From: Pictodentalium vernedei
Lineage: Eukaryota; Mollusca; Scaphopoda; Dentaliida; Dentaliidae
Assembly: GCA_031216915.1 (NCBI GenBank)
Contig: CM062297.1
Coordinates: 539,298,971 to 539,362,970, forward strand
DNA length: 64,000 nt
Direction: 5' to 3'
Shown: positions 53,927-64,000 of the stretch, piece after piece
How the letters are laid out: each line of letters opens with the position of its first letter
Position numbering within the stretch: position 1 is the stretch's first letter
The notes under the pieces: model-generated
Seen by the model: the letters and a program-made list of their open reading frames with translations, nothing else
Told to the model about the DNA's origin: nothing
Database searches by the model: none
Program-made: the position numbers and the translations under genes

Positions 53927-53963
53927 TAAGCATAAAAAATATACAAATTACTTAAAATTTATC

Positions 53964-54183
53964 ATTTTTCTTTGTTGATTATTACAAATAACCCTCCAGC
54001 TAATTAAACAGCAAAATACATTTTAGGTGAATGGTGTTGTAGTGTGCCTCTGTCTAAAATTTTGTCGAGATAAAAACTGCTTATAATCTCTTGTTTTTGA
54101 CTGGTTGTGTGCTGGAAGCCCATAAATGGGCTTTACTGAATACCAAAGACTGTATCTACAATTTCTTGGGGGGGGGGGGGGGG
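53964..54183. other. Unassigned spacer with a G tract
   Basis: No gene seen. A run of about 18 G at 54166-54183 abuts the SINE head. Confidence 0.45.
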
Positions 54184-54537
54184 GAGGCGTGGTGGCTCAG
54201 TAGGTAGAGGTGCAGGCTGCAAGCCGAGAGGTCCTCGGTTCGAATCCCACCTGCGGCAGCTGCATTGTGTCCTTGGGCAAGACACTTCACCCGCATTGCC
54301 CACATGGGGGCACGGTGGCGTTGTGTACTAAGACATACTGCACGTCGATGGTGCACCTGTCTTCAACCAATGCTAACCCTGCTTGTGTGGAGTTGGTATG
54401 TTGGGGAGCTGACAGTTGCTCGCCATTGCTCAGTGGTTCTCTCCGGGTACTCTGGCTTCCTCCACCCGTAAAACTGTCATGGTCATGATTAGCCATTGTG
54501 CAGAAATATGTGACCTTAAACATCAATAAATAAAAAA
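54184..54537 (+). mobile_element. tRNA-derived SINE (copy 5)
   Basis: The head carries an A box (GTGGCTCAGTAGGTAGAGG) and a B box (GGTTCGAATCC), followed by 'ccttgggcaagacacttcac', the shared 3' body and the tail 'catcaataaataaaaaataa'. Confidence 0.93.
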
Positions 54538-55299
54538 TAATCTACAATATCTGCACTTTATTGGAAGAGGTTGCATATTGACCATGGCAAAAATGAAATT
54601 TTATTTATGACACATTTATGACACATTGCTCACTTGCATTTGAGTGAATAGTATTAATTGGCACTATCCAGTGAAATGTAACAGAGCAGTATATGGTGAA
54701 ATGAAATCTGTGGTCAAGAAAAATGTATCACTCTACTAGTTAATATTGTTCATGGTAAATTTTTCTCAATTTCTTATCAACCTACCTTATAATTGTTTAC
54801 AACAGGCTTGCACTGCAGTGGAAGTCCCTAACTCGGAAATATACTCTCTATTTTGTTCTTTCCCAAGCGATTTGAGAAAGAAAAGTGGTGCAAAAGCACC
54901 AAGAAAAAATAAGCCAAAACTGGGTTGAGTGCGACTGCCGCACACGCAGTAGGGGACACACTTCTCCTTGTACTAATCCATGGCTCCTGGAACCAGTGGT
55001 CAGACATATAACCAACATATCATTCTTTTTTTTCTTCCGCCATCTTGTTGAGATGCGGAACTTTTTTCTCATCAACAGTGATACCTTTTGACTCGATGTT
55101 GACAATGTTCCTGTTCTGAATTGTGGACTCATAGCTGTTTCTTCACTGTCCAGATAGGGCTTTGTTTTTATATATTCTCTTGATTATTCACTGTATTTTT
55201 CGTGATAAATCTCTATACCGATTCCGCATGTGATTTTCGCATACCATGCTGTTTCAGTCTATTGTTCATTAATGCTAACTTTGGGTTTTGCTTTTATCT

Positions 55300-57021
55300 G
55301 AGTTAGGTGCTGCTGCTCCGTCAGTGTCGACATCGGACTGCATTTCACCTGGCCTCGCCTTATCCCTGCACAGGTCTGCAAGGATTTCTGCTTCGTTGGT
55401 TGTGGGATATCGGCCTCAACCTTCCCTGGGTTCAACTTGGCGAAGTCGGAAGTGGTTGTCAGCCGATCCCTCTGCTGTGGTCGAGCCCAGCAGGTTATGA
55501 TTTGGATTCAGATGCCCATGGTTGGGTCACCATGGACTCTGTTGCACTTTTGTTCACGCACTCTGGTCCTTCTGCCAGTTTTATGGGACCGGCTTTCTGT
55601 CCCTCATAGGTCTGCAGCGCCTCTCCTGAGTTCCTGCACTTAAGATCCTCGGGGTATTTCATACCCCTATAAGCATCTGTATTCAGATGTTTCGGCTGCC
55701 ACCGTCACTCCACATCAGGTGTTCTAGAGGATCGTGACCCTTCGCTGGTTTAGAGGGTTAGATGCGAATCCTCTTTTACCGGGCTGTTCCCAATCCAAAC
55801 CGGCAGATATGGGTCGTGAGCTTAGGAAGGCCCTCTCCTTGCTCATGCAGGTTCTTTCCAAGAGCTTTTCTGTTGCCTCCAGAAATGCTTCTAGTGGCTT
55901 CCAGATGCCATCCATGGTGCCGCCTCCCCGGGATTGGAAGCAGGCTACTTTCTGATCCCCCTGGTGTTCCTATACCATGGGAGGCATTAGCTGGTATGTC
56001 CGACATGTGCTATGTGTCTTCGGACTCAGGAGATGGGGCAGACACACCTGACGTCGAGAGTCATCAGTCTTCTGACTTGGGGGCGGCTCTTGACTTTGTG
56101 TTTGAGTTCCTTCAGGAACTGAAACCGTCAAACCAGACAGAGGTTTCAGCCAGGATGCGATCATCGGTCGTGCACCTACAGCCTGTGGAGCAACCTGCTT
56201 CTGGCCGCCTTCGACCGTACCAGTTGGTACAAGTGGTCGAAGCTTTTGCAGCATTGGACTCAAAGCTGAGTTCCAAGGCTATGAAGATTTCGTTATTCAC
56301 TAGGCTGATACCTTTTTGCCCCCTGTATGTTATCAGTCCTACGAATCCGCCAATCCGTCGGTCTGCCAGACTTTGACTGTCTTGGATCAGGACTCCTCCT
56401 CCCTTGGGCTTTCCAAGCCCAAGTCGGCCGTTATTTCTATGGTGACTTTGGAATCCATGTTGGGCTTATCCAGAGAGATGCTAGGCATGCTTTCTCTCAG
56501 ATCACGTCATCTCTGCCTTGGCTGCTTATCTGCCTCCAGATAAGTTTGATGACATACAGGCTCCTTTGCGAGTGATCTCTAAGGTGCTCATGCATCTTAC
56601 TCACACGCATGCCTGTAACAAATAAAATTTGGAATTAGTTTGCCGGGACGCTGTGTTGGACACAAGCCGTTCCCTTCCTGAAGGGCAGTGTGCTGCTCTT
56701 CGATCCGCTTCTTTGGTGGGTCCATGACTATTCCATGATTCCATGGCGACAGTCTGGAATGACGTCCTGCATCATTCCAGAGATCAGCTTCTGCTTTGCC
56801 AGCTTGATCCGCCTTCTGTTGGAGGCCGGGGCCATTCCAAGCCTAACAAATGCCCTTCTGCTTCCTCTGTGAAGCCAAGGGCTGATCTTCCTTCTTCCAC
56901 TTCTTCCTCTTTCTCACATGATAAGGGTAAGTATCGGCAGTCCAGAGGGAAGTCTCAGAATCCTTCATCTAGCAGAGGAGGTGGTTTCTCCTCTCATGGG
57001 CCTTGCCAGGGCTTGAAATGA
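55300..57021 (+). pseudogene. DIRS-B gag remnant
   Basis: Fragments in different frames follow DIRS gag order: an N-terminal part, an acidic segment (SSDSGDGADTPDVESHQSS), a hydrophobic domain (ALDFVFEFLQEL) and a Ser/Arg/Gly-rich tail (RGKSQNPSSSRGGGFSSHG) just before the RT. At least two frameshifts break it. Primary similarity to family A gag is low, so the call rests on position and composition. Confidence 0.65.
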
Positions 57022-57562
57022 AGGTCCTCAAATTCCTTCAGATGGTTCACGTCGGGAACTTTTGATTACAGAGATCGACAGTGTCCTGTCAAAGGGGGCG
57101 ATCGAGGTCGTCAAGAACATTCATGCTGTGGGATTTTATTTCCCCCTGTTCTTGGTGCCGAAGAAGGACAGCCAACTCCGACTGGTTATCGATTTTAGTA
57201 TCCTGAACCAGTCTTTCATTGCTCCCTAGTTCAACATGGAGACTTTCAGGCCGGTTCGCCGCTCCATTCACCAGGAAGATTTCACTTCCAGCATCGACAT
57301 ACGAGACGCTTACTTTTGCATTCCGATTCATCGGACATCGCGAAAGTATCTCAGGTTCGCTTTTCTGGATCGAGTTTACCAGTTCAAGGCCTTGCCTTTC
57401 GGCCTCAACCTGGCTTCTTGGGCCTTCACCCGACTGATGTTGCATGTGATAGCCTTCCATCGCACACAGTCTAGGGTGACTACTTTGGCATATCTAGACA
57501 ATATCCTCCAGAGGCACTCCAATGCTGCTTTTTTCTGGAGTCCGATGTCGACCAACTGTTGA
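57022..57562 (+). pseudogene. DIRS-B reverse transcriptase remnant, catalytic Asp replaced
   Basis: The RT palm is readable: FPLFLVPKKDSQLRLVIDFS, SIDIRDAYF, FGLNLASWAFTR and AYLDN. The second Asp of the YxDD box is Asn (AAT at 57500-57502), which should abolish polymerase activity. A TAG at 57227-57229 and a frameshift after 57560 add to the damage. It lies between gag and RNase H, as in family A. Confidence 0.87.
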
Positions 57563-57569
57563 GCCTGCT

Positions 57570-58649
57570 CACGTCGCAAGGGCTAGAGTAAACAAGGAGA
57601 AATTGGACCTGGTCCCTTCTCAGCTGTTTTGTCATCTAGGGATAGACTTCCGTACTCAACAGAATAAGGTAGCGGTTCCCCGTGTGAGAGTGGTTGCCAT
57701 GACTCTGACCCAGTCCACGTCCACGACAGCTCAGAGTATTGTTCGGCAGTTCGGTGATGGATCTCGTTCCTTTAGGTCGGCTACACGTCAGACCTCTCCA
57801 ACACTTTCTGCTCAGTCGTTGGGGATCGAATGTCAATCCTCTGGATCTGATGCTTCAGTTACCAGCATTTCTCAATCGTCACCTTCTTCCCTGGACGGAT
57901 GTTCAGTGGATTATGCAGGGAGTTCCGTTGGACTTGCCCATATCCGATTGTGTTCTGACGGCAGATGCCAGCGATCTCGGATGGGGCATGATGTTGGATC
58001 CTCTAGGTCTTTCCCTTCATGGTGTTTGGGACCAGGATCTAGCAGCTGTTCACATCAATCAGAAAGAGCTTCTTGTTCTTCTTCTTAGTTTCCGGCAGTG
58101 GATCCCCCACCTTTCGAATCATCAGGTCCTTCTTTTGTCCGACAATTTGACAGTCGTCACTTACATTCGGAACCAGGGCGGCACGCACTCAGTTCCCATG
58201 TACGAATTGGCTCGGATCTTCTACTGTTCGCTCAGGATGTCAACATTCCAGGTCATCTGAATTCCTAGCCGACTCCCTGTCCCAATGGGGGAGGGTCATT
58301 TCCATTGAGTGGATGCTTCACAGGGCAGTGTTCCAGTCTCTTTGCGATCTCTGGGGTCATCCCCACATCGATCTGTTTGCGACCCATTGGGACCATCAAG
58401 TGGACACTTTTGTGTCCCCGTGTGCAGATCCACTGGATTTTGTCGTGGATGCTCTGTCACTGAATTGGAATGGTCTAGTCGTTTACGCCTTTCCGCCAGT
58501 TCCGATTCTACCTCAGGTTCTAGCCAAGATACGAACCTGCAGTTGTCGAATCATTCTGATCGCTACCCTGTCGCCTCAGCGGGTGTGGATCAATCAGCTC
58601 TGCTCTCTGATGGCGGTGGTTCCGGCATGTCTCCCTCTACATCACGACT
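57570..58649 (+). pseudogene. DIRS-B RNase H and methyltransferase-like remnant
   Basis: After a frameshift the RNase H motifs are intact in 57739-58260: TADASDLGWG, INQKELLV and LLSDNLTVVTYIRNQGG. A second shift near 58260 separates the ADSLS box. The frame 58313-58651 holds the Dam-like segment (DLFATHWD, DALSLNWNG, YAFPPVP). The hAT-type MITE cuts the element at 58650. Confidence 0.85.
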
Positions 58650-59487
58650 AGTAATGAACCGATAATCGGAACCGGCAATCGGAACCGGACGGTTATAGGG
58701 CATCAGCCAGTTATGACAACCGACAGTTAAAAACCGGCAGTTTCTGGTTATTCTATGTTTAACACTGACTATTAAAAATCCCTTTGATATCTGGTCATTT
58801 CAATAAAGTTTCCCCATTAAAAACGTGTAGTGCATAGCAGAAAATTTAGGGATTTGCAGAGCAGAGATATTACGGAATTTACCAACTGCAATCGGTACGA
58901 GATCGCCACCATTTCTCGTAGATTGTCGAGTTTATGTAAACATTGGAGAAACACATCAAGGGAGGTAAACAGTTGACAAAAGAACACTTAATAATACATT
59001 CTGATACACATGTAAACCATGCATCATACGACTTCACAACACACATTAACATCAGAATTATTATTCATTTAATACAAAGTATGTGTGCTCAGTATATTCC
59101 TGGTTAATACACCCAAGTGTATTGTTTCCTTACAGAAAACCGTATTAACACTATTTACCAGAAAAAACACAATCTTCACGAGAACAATATCGTGTGATTG
59201 TATATTGTTAATAACGATCTGTTCCTCACACCCCAACCAAAGTGCAAATATTATTTTGGCTGATATTGCCCAGCGCTAAATATGGATACTCTTGAGAACT
59301 TATGTGGTATTAAGCTTTCGTATTAAGCTTTCGTAATTGATGATTTATCAACAAAATTCTGTAGTATAACAGGCACCAACCCTGGTAACAGATTTTCTTC
59401 TGTGACCTATTTTCGGAATCGGCGTAATCGGCAGAGAAATAATCGGTAATCGGTTGATAGCAAGTTTTGATAATCGGTTCATCACTA
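58650..59487. mobile_element. hAT-type MITE (838 bp)
   Basis: The TIRs are TAGTAATGAACCGATAATC (left) and, inverted, TAGTGATGAACCGATTATC (right). The 8-bp target duplication is ATCACGAC (58642-58649) and ATCACAAC (59488-59495), one mismatch. TIRs of the form TAG.G.TGAACCGAT with 8-bp duplications are typical of hAT. No transposase frame is present. The ends do not match those of the hAT at 41898-53655, so a different transposase would be needed. Confidence 0.87.
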
Positions 59488-59495
59488 ATCACAAC

Positions 59496-59770
59496 CTTCT
59501 TTGTCAATGTCACATGAGGAGGTTTCACGTCGACCTGACTTTATTGTCCCTGTTTTTGGAGACCTTTTTGTATGTGGGAAAGCAACGTATTGGCACTAAT
59601 CTGTACCTCTCCAAGCTTATTCGGCACTTTTCTTTGAAAAGGCATTGGATTTTGCAGCTTACCCCAGGATGGAATCTTTCTTGGGTGCTGCTTTGCTCTG
59701 TCTGGTTCATGCAATTCGCATTTACCTCAACCAGACGCAGTTTTCATTAGGATAGGCAGGAAAAGATTAT
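59496..59770 (+). pseudogene. DIRS-B tyrosine recombinase, N-terminal remnant
   Basis: This matches the family A recombinase around GSNVSLSKLV (here GTNLYLSKLIRHFSLKR, then LTPGWNLSWVLL). The Arg box survives in part (STRRS). Then a deletion removes over a hundred codons and joins directly to the GRKR segment in another frame. It is cut at 59770 by the Helentron-like element. Confidence 0.83.
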
Positions 59771-61714
59771 TAGCTCATCTTGACAAAGTCAAGCTGAGCT
59801 AATCTAATCGCTTCCCGTCCGTCGTCTGTCGTCCGTCAACACCATGTTTTGGTCTTCTCCTCCAAAGCCACTGGGCCAATTCAAGTGAAAGTTTGTGTGA
59901 GTGATGGTCCCAAAGGGGCATTTCATTTTCGTTCAACTCAGTATGCCCAGCCCCATAGGGAGGGAGTGGGGGAAAATGCTCCAAAATATTTTTAAAATCT
60001 TCTTCTCAAGAACCAGTGTGTACAATGACTTGATATTTGCTATGAAGCATCCATATGAGGTGTAGAATCAAGTTTGTTCTAACGAAGTTCGTAAAATAAT
60101 ATTTGGCTTTGTAATAGGAGGGGTAAGATTTTTGGCCCCGCCCAAAATTTCTATTTTCTGAACCGATGGTCCGGTATGAACCAAATTTTGTTTGTGGTAT
60201 TATTGGGTCATAAGTACTTGACCCATGCAAAAAAAAAATTCCCGCATCCCCATGGGACCCTCGGAGCTAAAAATAGAAATATTTTCAAACGCCCATATTT
60301 CCCAAACCCCATGGAACAGAGAGCTTTTATTTGGTATGAAGTATCCTTATGACCAGTAGAAATGAATGGTAAAAAAAAATGCCATCGGTTATGTTATGGT
60401 GTTCTGTAATGGGCATCGAAAAAATGCTGAGTCAGCATATTTGCAAAAATTTTTAAAAATCTTTTCTCCAGAACCAATCATCAGAATCTTTTGATATTTG
60501 GTATACAGCATTCATAGGGGGGGTAAGATAAAAGTTTGTTGAAATAAAGCTCATTGGTTCATATTTGGGCTCTCTACAGGAGCCCGAAGTTTTAACATAG
60601 GGTAATATGGGGAATATTCTTTAAAAATCTTCTTCTTCAGAACCACCTGTCAGAATCTTTTAATATTTGGTATACATCATTGTTATGAGGGTCAGATTCT
60701 AGATTGTTCAAACCAAGTCCCTAGGTTAATATTTGGGCTTCCTACGGAAGCCCAAATTTTATCTTTGTTCAATATGGAGGGTAATTTAAAAAAATCTTCT
60801 TCTTCAGATCCATCAGTCAGAATGCTTTGATATTTGGTATGCAACATCTCTATGGGGGTCAGATTCAAGTTTATTCAAATCAAATCCCTAGGTATATATT
60901 TGGGCTCACTATGGTAACCCAAATTTTTACTTAGTGCAATATGAGAAAATTTCTTTAAAAATCTTCTTCTTCAGATCCACCAGTCGGAATGCTTTTATAT
61001 TTGGTATACAACATCTCTAGGGGGGTCAGATTCCAGGTTGTTCAATTCGAGTGCCTAGGTTAATATTTGGGCTCCATATGGGAACATGAAATTTAACTTA
61101 GTACAATATGAGGGAATTTCTTCAAAAATCTTCTTCTTCAGATTCACTTGTCAGAATGCTTTCACATTTGGTATACAACATCTCTAGGTGGGTCAGATTC
61201 AAGTTTGTTCAAATCGGATCCATAGGTCAATATTTGGGCTCGCTATGGTAGTCCAAATTTGAACTTAGTGCAATTCGAAGAAATTTCTTTACAATTTGTC
61301 TTCTTCAGATCCAACAGTCAGAATGCTTTCATATTCGGTACACAACATCTCTAGGGAAGTCAGATTTAACTGTGTTCAAATCAAGAGCCTGGGTTAATAT
61401 TTGGGCTCTCTATGGGAGCCGGAATTGGCCATTTTGCTGAGGAATTAAAAATTTTGTATTCAGTACCCTCTAGAGGTACTAAGATTAATCCACATAGGTT
61501 GTATCAAGGGGCTTCATAGGGGAGCTCTACATTTTACTTATGATGAACTGAAGAAAAGGCATGATGCCCAGATTATTTTTGTCACTCCTGAGGGACTCAA
61601 GGATTGACAGTGTAGCCTATGGAGATGGCTTGCTTAATGTAGACTCATTCTTGGACTCTGTTTAAATTGTGTTCTGTACAAGATGAGCGCTTCAGGCCCC
61701 GTGGGGCCTCTTGT
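59771..61714 (+). mobile_element. Helentron-like element, family 1, with precise boundaries
   Basis: The 5' palindrome is TAGCTCATCTTGAC/GTCAAGCTGAGCTA. The 3' end is CAAGATGAGC, the hairpin AGGCCCCgtGGGGCCT and CTTGT. It inserts in the DIRS-B recombinase between T and T. Removing 1,944 bp leaves the DIRS codons in line with family A, without duplicated bases. No ORF above background is present. Superfamily assignment is by structure only. Confidence 0.75.
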
Positions 61715-62038
61715 TTCTGTTTCTTATCCCTGGTCAACAGAAGAATTCTCCTCAATCCATTTCTCAATGGATTTTTCTTGCTATTCGCGTGTCATATGCT
61801 CGTCTAGCAACTGACGATTGTATTACCAATCGCATTTCTGCACATGAGGTGCGTGCATTGAATACCTCCTGGGCTTATGCTAAGTCCGTCAAGTTGTTGG
61901 ATTTTATGCAGGCAGCCTACTGGTGAAATGCTTCTACTTTCTCCACCTTCTGTCTGTGTCAGTTGCAGGAGCAGTCTGAGGACCTTTTTTCTTTAGGCCC
62001 GCTTTCTTCTGCTCAGGCTGTTATCAACACTAGCCATT
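61715..62038 (+). pseudogene. DIRS-B tyrosine recombinase, C-terminal remnant
   Basis: It resumes the recombinase after the insertion and keeps the box SAHEVRALNTSWAYAK (H-x-x-R intact). A TGA at 61924-61926 follows AAYW, and the expected nucleophile Tyr is Cys (TGT at 61951-61953; FCL in place of FYL). Both changes would inactivate it. It ends near 'gccattag' at 62038. Confidence 0.85.
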
Positions 62039-62259
62039 AGGGTTCTTGCAAGGTCAGTTCCAGCCCTGTTCTTGGGTACTGTTCTTCTGTCTGTGTGTCA
62101 CACAGGGCCATACACCTCATCTCTCATTGTCATTTACTAATGGTTGTGATGCTATGGTTTTATGGACCTTGGGAACTCTTCTGTCCACAGTTCCAGCGAA
62201 GTCATGTTATGTGGGGGTTGGTTATGTGATTCCCTTCTCCTCTTGTCTATTCAGTCTGT

Positions 62260-62345
62260 TGTAAACAATTGTAAGGTAGGTTGATAATAAATTTAAATTT
62301 TATAGTAAATTTCCTTTCTTATTATACCTACTGCAATTGTTTACA
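62260..62345 (+). repeat. DIRS-B internal complementary region
   Basis: 'tgtaaacaattgtaaggtag' is the complement of the left end (54774-54800). 'aatttaaattttatagtaaa' onward is the complement of the right end (62640-62686), with a few mismatches. Confidence 0.87.
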
Positions 62346-62686
62346 TGGAGGCCCTCCCATCTTCTTATTCAGGTAAGAATCCTTCCTCCCCACTAATCAC
62401 ATAGCTCCAATGTTGGCGGATTCAAATAGAATGACACGTTGGTTATATGTCCGCGCACTGGTTCCGGAAGCTGAGGATTAGTACAAGGAAAAGAATGTCC
62501 CCTACTGGTTGTGCGCCGGTCGCACTCAACCGAGTTTTGGCATATTTTGTCTTTCTCAAATCGCTTGGGAAAGAACAAAATAGAGAGTATATTTCTGAGT
62601 TAGGGACATCCACTGTAGTGCAAGCCTGTTATAAACAATTGTGGTAGGTATAATAAGAAAGGAAATTTACTATAAAATTTAAATTT

Positions 62687-63357
62687 CTCAGCTCTGTTCA
62701 TTCTTTTGGGTGCCAGTTTATCCAATTGCACTAAAAATTTTGAGCCTCTGGTTTCTTTTTTTGGGGGGTTATTTTTTAAATTGTGGTCTGTACAGGTTAA
62801 AATTGAAAATTATTGAACAAAAACACACACTAGCTCATTGAACATGATCTTGCTTAGTCTGGTTGCATAGTCTGCCATAAACCAATGCAACCTGGACTCC
62901 AGCCTACTGTGTGCCCTTTTAATCAATTAAAATATTGGTCAATTCATCCCCCTCCCCCCCACCTGCCCTTAGTTGATTCTTTCCATTTATTTCAGATTTC
63001 AACACATATTTTTTGTGGAATTAGCACTATCAAAACCATCAGACTTAATATGAATCATAAACCTAGCTAGATTCATTGTCAAAGGTCTTGAAACATAGGT
63101 AATTGACCAGTTTCTTCAGAACAGCCCAGTCCACTTGCTTCATTAGGGTTTTGGAACCAAAACAATTTGGGTCAGCATGAACACTTCATGTTAACCTTTT
63201 ACCTAACATGAAAGGAAGATGGCACATGCAAAGAAAATTCTTGAATAACTAATTTTTTTCATTTTTTATGTCAGAACATAGCTTATGACCTCTCACTGGA
63301 ACGAGCTCAATGAGGGGTCATAAGCTGTTTTTGAGATGAAAAAAATAATATGAAAAT
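62687..63357. other. Unassigned spacer with a palindromic repeat end
   Basis: No gene seen. At 63283-63333, 'gcttatgacctctcactgga' and 'gagctcaatgaggggtcataagc' form a partial palindrome of the dispersed repeat seen at 35053-35113. Confidence 0.45.
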
Positions 63358-64000
63358 GATAAATTTAAAGTAATTTGTATATTTTTTATACTTACCAATG
63401 GCCCAGACTTAGCTGGTGCAAACTCATTAATTTCCAGGGCCAAACACAAATTTTGAACCCCCCAATCCCCAAAATTTGCATTCAAAACCAAAAAAGAAAA
63501 GTCCTAACTGGTCCTCCATACTTTTGCTTACTGCGCATGCGCAGTAACCATGAAGTGACTGAAAATGGCGCCAACATCATTCTTCCTAGTTATGCCTGCT
63601 AAATGTTATACATGGATTGTAAAAAGGCTGGAGGGCCTATGACTTTTGATGACTGTAGTATCTCCATCACTCCATAGTGAAGAATAGCTCCTACAGGAAA
63701 AGAGGAGAAGACATAGGAATTACTCATGTCCATCTCTTTTTCCCAATAAAAAAAGAGAATGACATAACACCCAACATATACTGGAGTAAGACAATAAATT
63801 CTCCAATAAATACCAGCATAACCCTTTATGTTAATTCTCTGAAGGAAACCAACTATAAGGAAGTCCAGAGGATGAGATGCCTTATACTCATTAAAAGTGT
63901 CTGAGGATTATATATTAATGCTTGTATGACACTTAACATATGCAAATGCTTCACACTGAGCTACACTTTAAAAGCAATACATGAATGAGACATAGTTGTT
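63358..64000 (-). mobile_element. DIRS family C, minus strand, 3' end, ICR deleted
   Basis: Read on the minus strand this is the 3' region of a DIRS-C element leaving the window. The right ITR runs from 63358 ('atacttaccaatggccc' and 'cagggccaaacacaaatttt' on the plus strand) to about 63590. The 3' untranslated part then follows to 64000, matching 32125-32500 in order. The ICR expected between 'ggccctccag.ctttttac' and 'tataa.atttagcagg' is missing. Confidence 0.83.

Larger units (their letters stand above)
40123..53963 (+). mobile_element. DIRS family C shell (outermost level of a nest)
   Basis: The left end and 5' leader are at about 40123-40655: 'atatttttatatgac' then 'caatggcccagactagctgg'. 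The last ~37 bp of a DIRS-C right end lie at 53927-53963 ('taagcataaaaaatatacaa'). Everything that should lie between (gag, RT, recombinase, ICR) is missing. In its place are a repeat array (40656-41889 and 53664-53926) and the hAT element. Whether both ends belong to one original copy is an inference from order and orientation. Confidence 0.55.
54774..62686 (+). mobile_element. DIRS family B (divergent), inactivated, with two nested insertions
   Basis: The left end is TTATCAACCTACC (54774) and the right end ...AAAATTTAAATTT (62686). Both are confirmed by an ICR at 62260-62345 whose halves are complementary to these ends. The ITRs are about 250 bp but diverged. gag, RT, RNase H, methyltransferase and recombinase remnants follow in DIRS order. 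A hAT-type MITE (58650-59487) and a Helentron-like element (59771-61714) are inserted. The family A and B ends share no obvious sequence. Confidence 0.9.

Noticed and set aside
40123-53963. A single functional DIRS-C element spanning this interval
   Set aside because: gag, RT, recombinase and ICR of family C are absent; only the ends remain.
55288-56006. Overlapping ORFs that might be separate host genes
   Set aside because: They lie between a DIRS left end and RT and fit decayed gag frames; several are shadows on the other strand.
1-64000. CRISPR arrays, operons, ribosome binding sites or prophage
   Set aside because: Spliced genes, SINEs and eukaryotic transposons dominate. The regular repeats have units far longer than CRISPR repeats and no spacer structure.

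Overview
This is eukaryotic DNA built almost entirely of nested transposable elements. I found no intact host gene, rRNA gene, tRNA gene, CRISPR array or bacterial feature. The mix points to an invertebrate metazoan genome: DIRS-type tyrosine-recombinase retrotransposons, a spliced hAT transposase gene, a Tc1 element, tRNA-derived SINEs, and 'AGCTCA..CTTGAC' repeats whose units read 'caagatggc.gcca..ggccattttgta'. From general knowledge I would guess a bivalve-like mollusc, but the window contains no marker that proves the taxon.

Layout. 1-3376: 3' half of a DIRS element (family A). 3377-5247: a Helentron-like 3' end, an old DIRS relic with a palindrome, then unassigned DNA. 5248-14548: four non-autonomous Helentron-like elements, several nested, some filled with ~335-bp or ~170-bp tandem units. 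14608-23104: a Tc1 element split by a decayed DIRS-A copy (16082-23057). 23341-30733: a Helentron-like element split by a minus-strand element of another family (24371-29402), which carries a piggyBac-type MITE, two SINEs and a 238-bp tandem array. 31151-32882: a SINE and a DIRS family C 3' end. 32883-35389: mostly unassigned. 35390-38282: a complete Helentron-like element. 40123-53963: a DIRS-C shell holding a repeat array, holding a hAT transposon with a perfect 8-bp target duplication (41890-53663), whose intron 1 holds a full-length DIRS-A element (45338-52358). 54184-54537: a SINE. 54774-62686: a divergent DIRS (family B) interrupted by a hAT-type MITE and by a Helentron-like element. 63358-64000: a minus-strand DIRS-C end leaving the window.

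How the parts work. The DIRS element at 45338-52358 has three long open frames: gag; reverse transcriptase, RNase H and a Dam-like methyltransferase in one frame; and a tyrosine recombinase. It also has inverted terminal repeats and an internal complementary region (ICR) that is the exact complement of its joined ends, as expected for replication through a circle. The hAT gene can be spliced in silico into six exons totalling 1,983 nt (divisible by three), interrupted by two in-frame TAA codons.

The most interesting structures are: (1) at least three unrelated-looking non-autonomous families with one shared design, a 5' palindrome whose outer arm recurs inverted near the 3' end, then a terminal hairpin, inserted at T^T without target duplication; (2) a DIRS copy lacking its RT domain but with apparently identical ITRs, suggesting mobilisation in trans; (3) a stem-loop plus G-run after the recombinase stop codon with compensatory changes between DIRS families.
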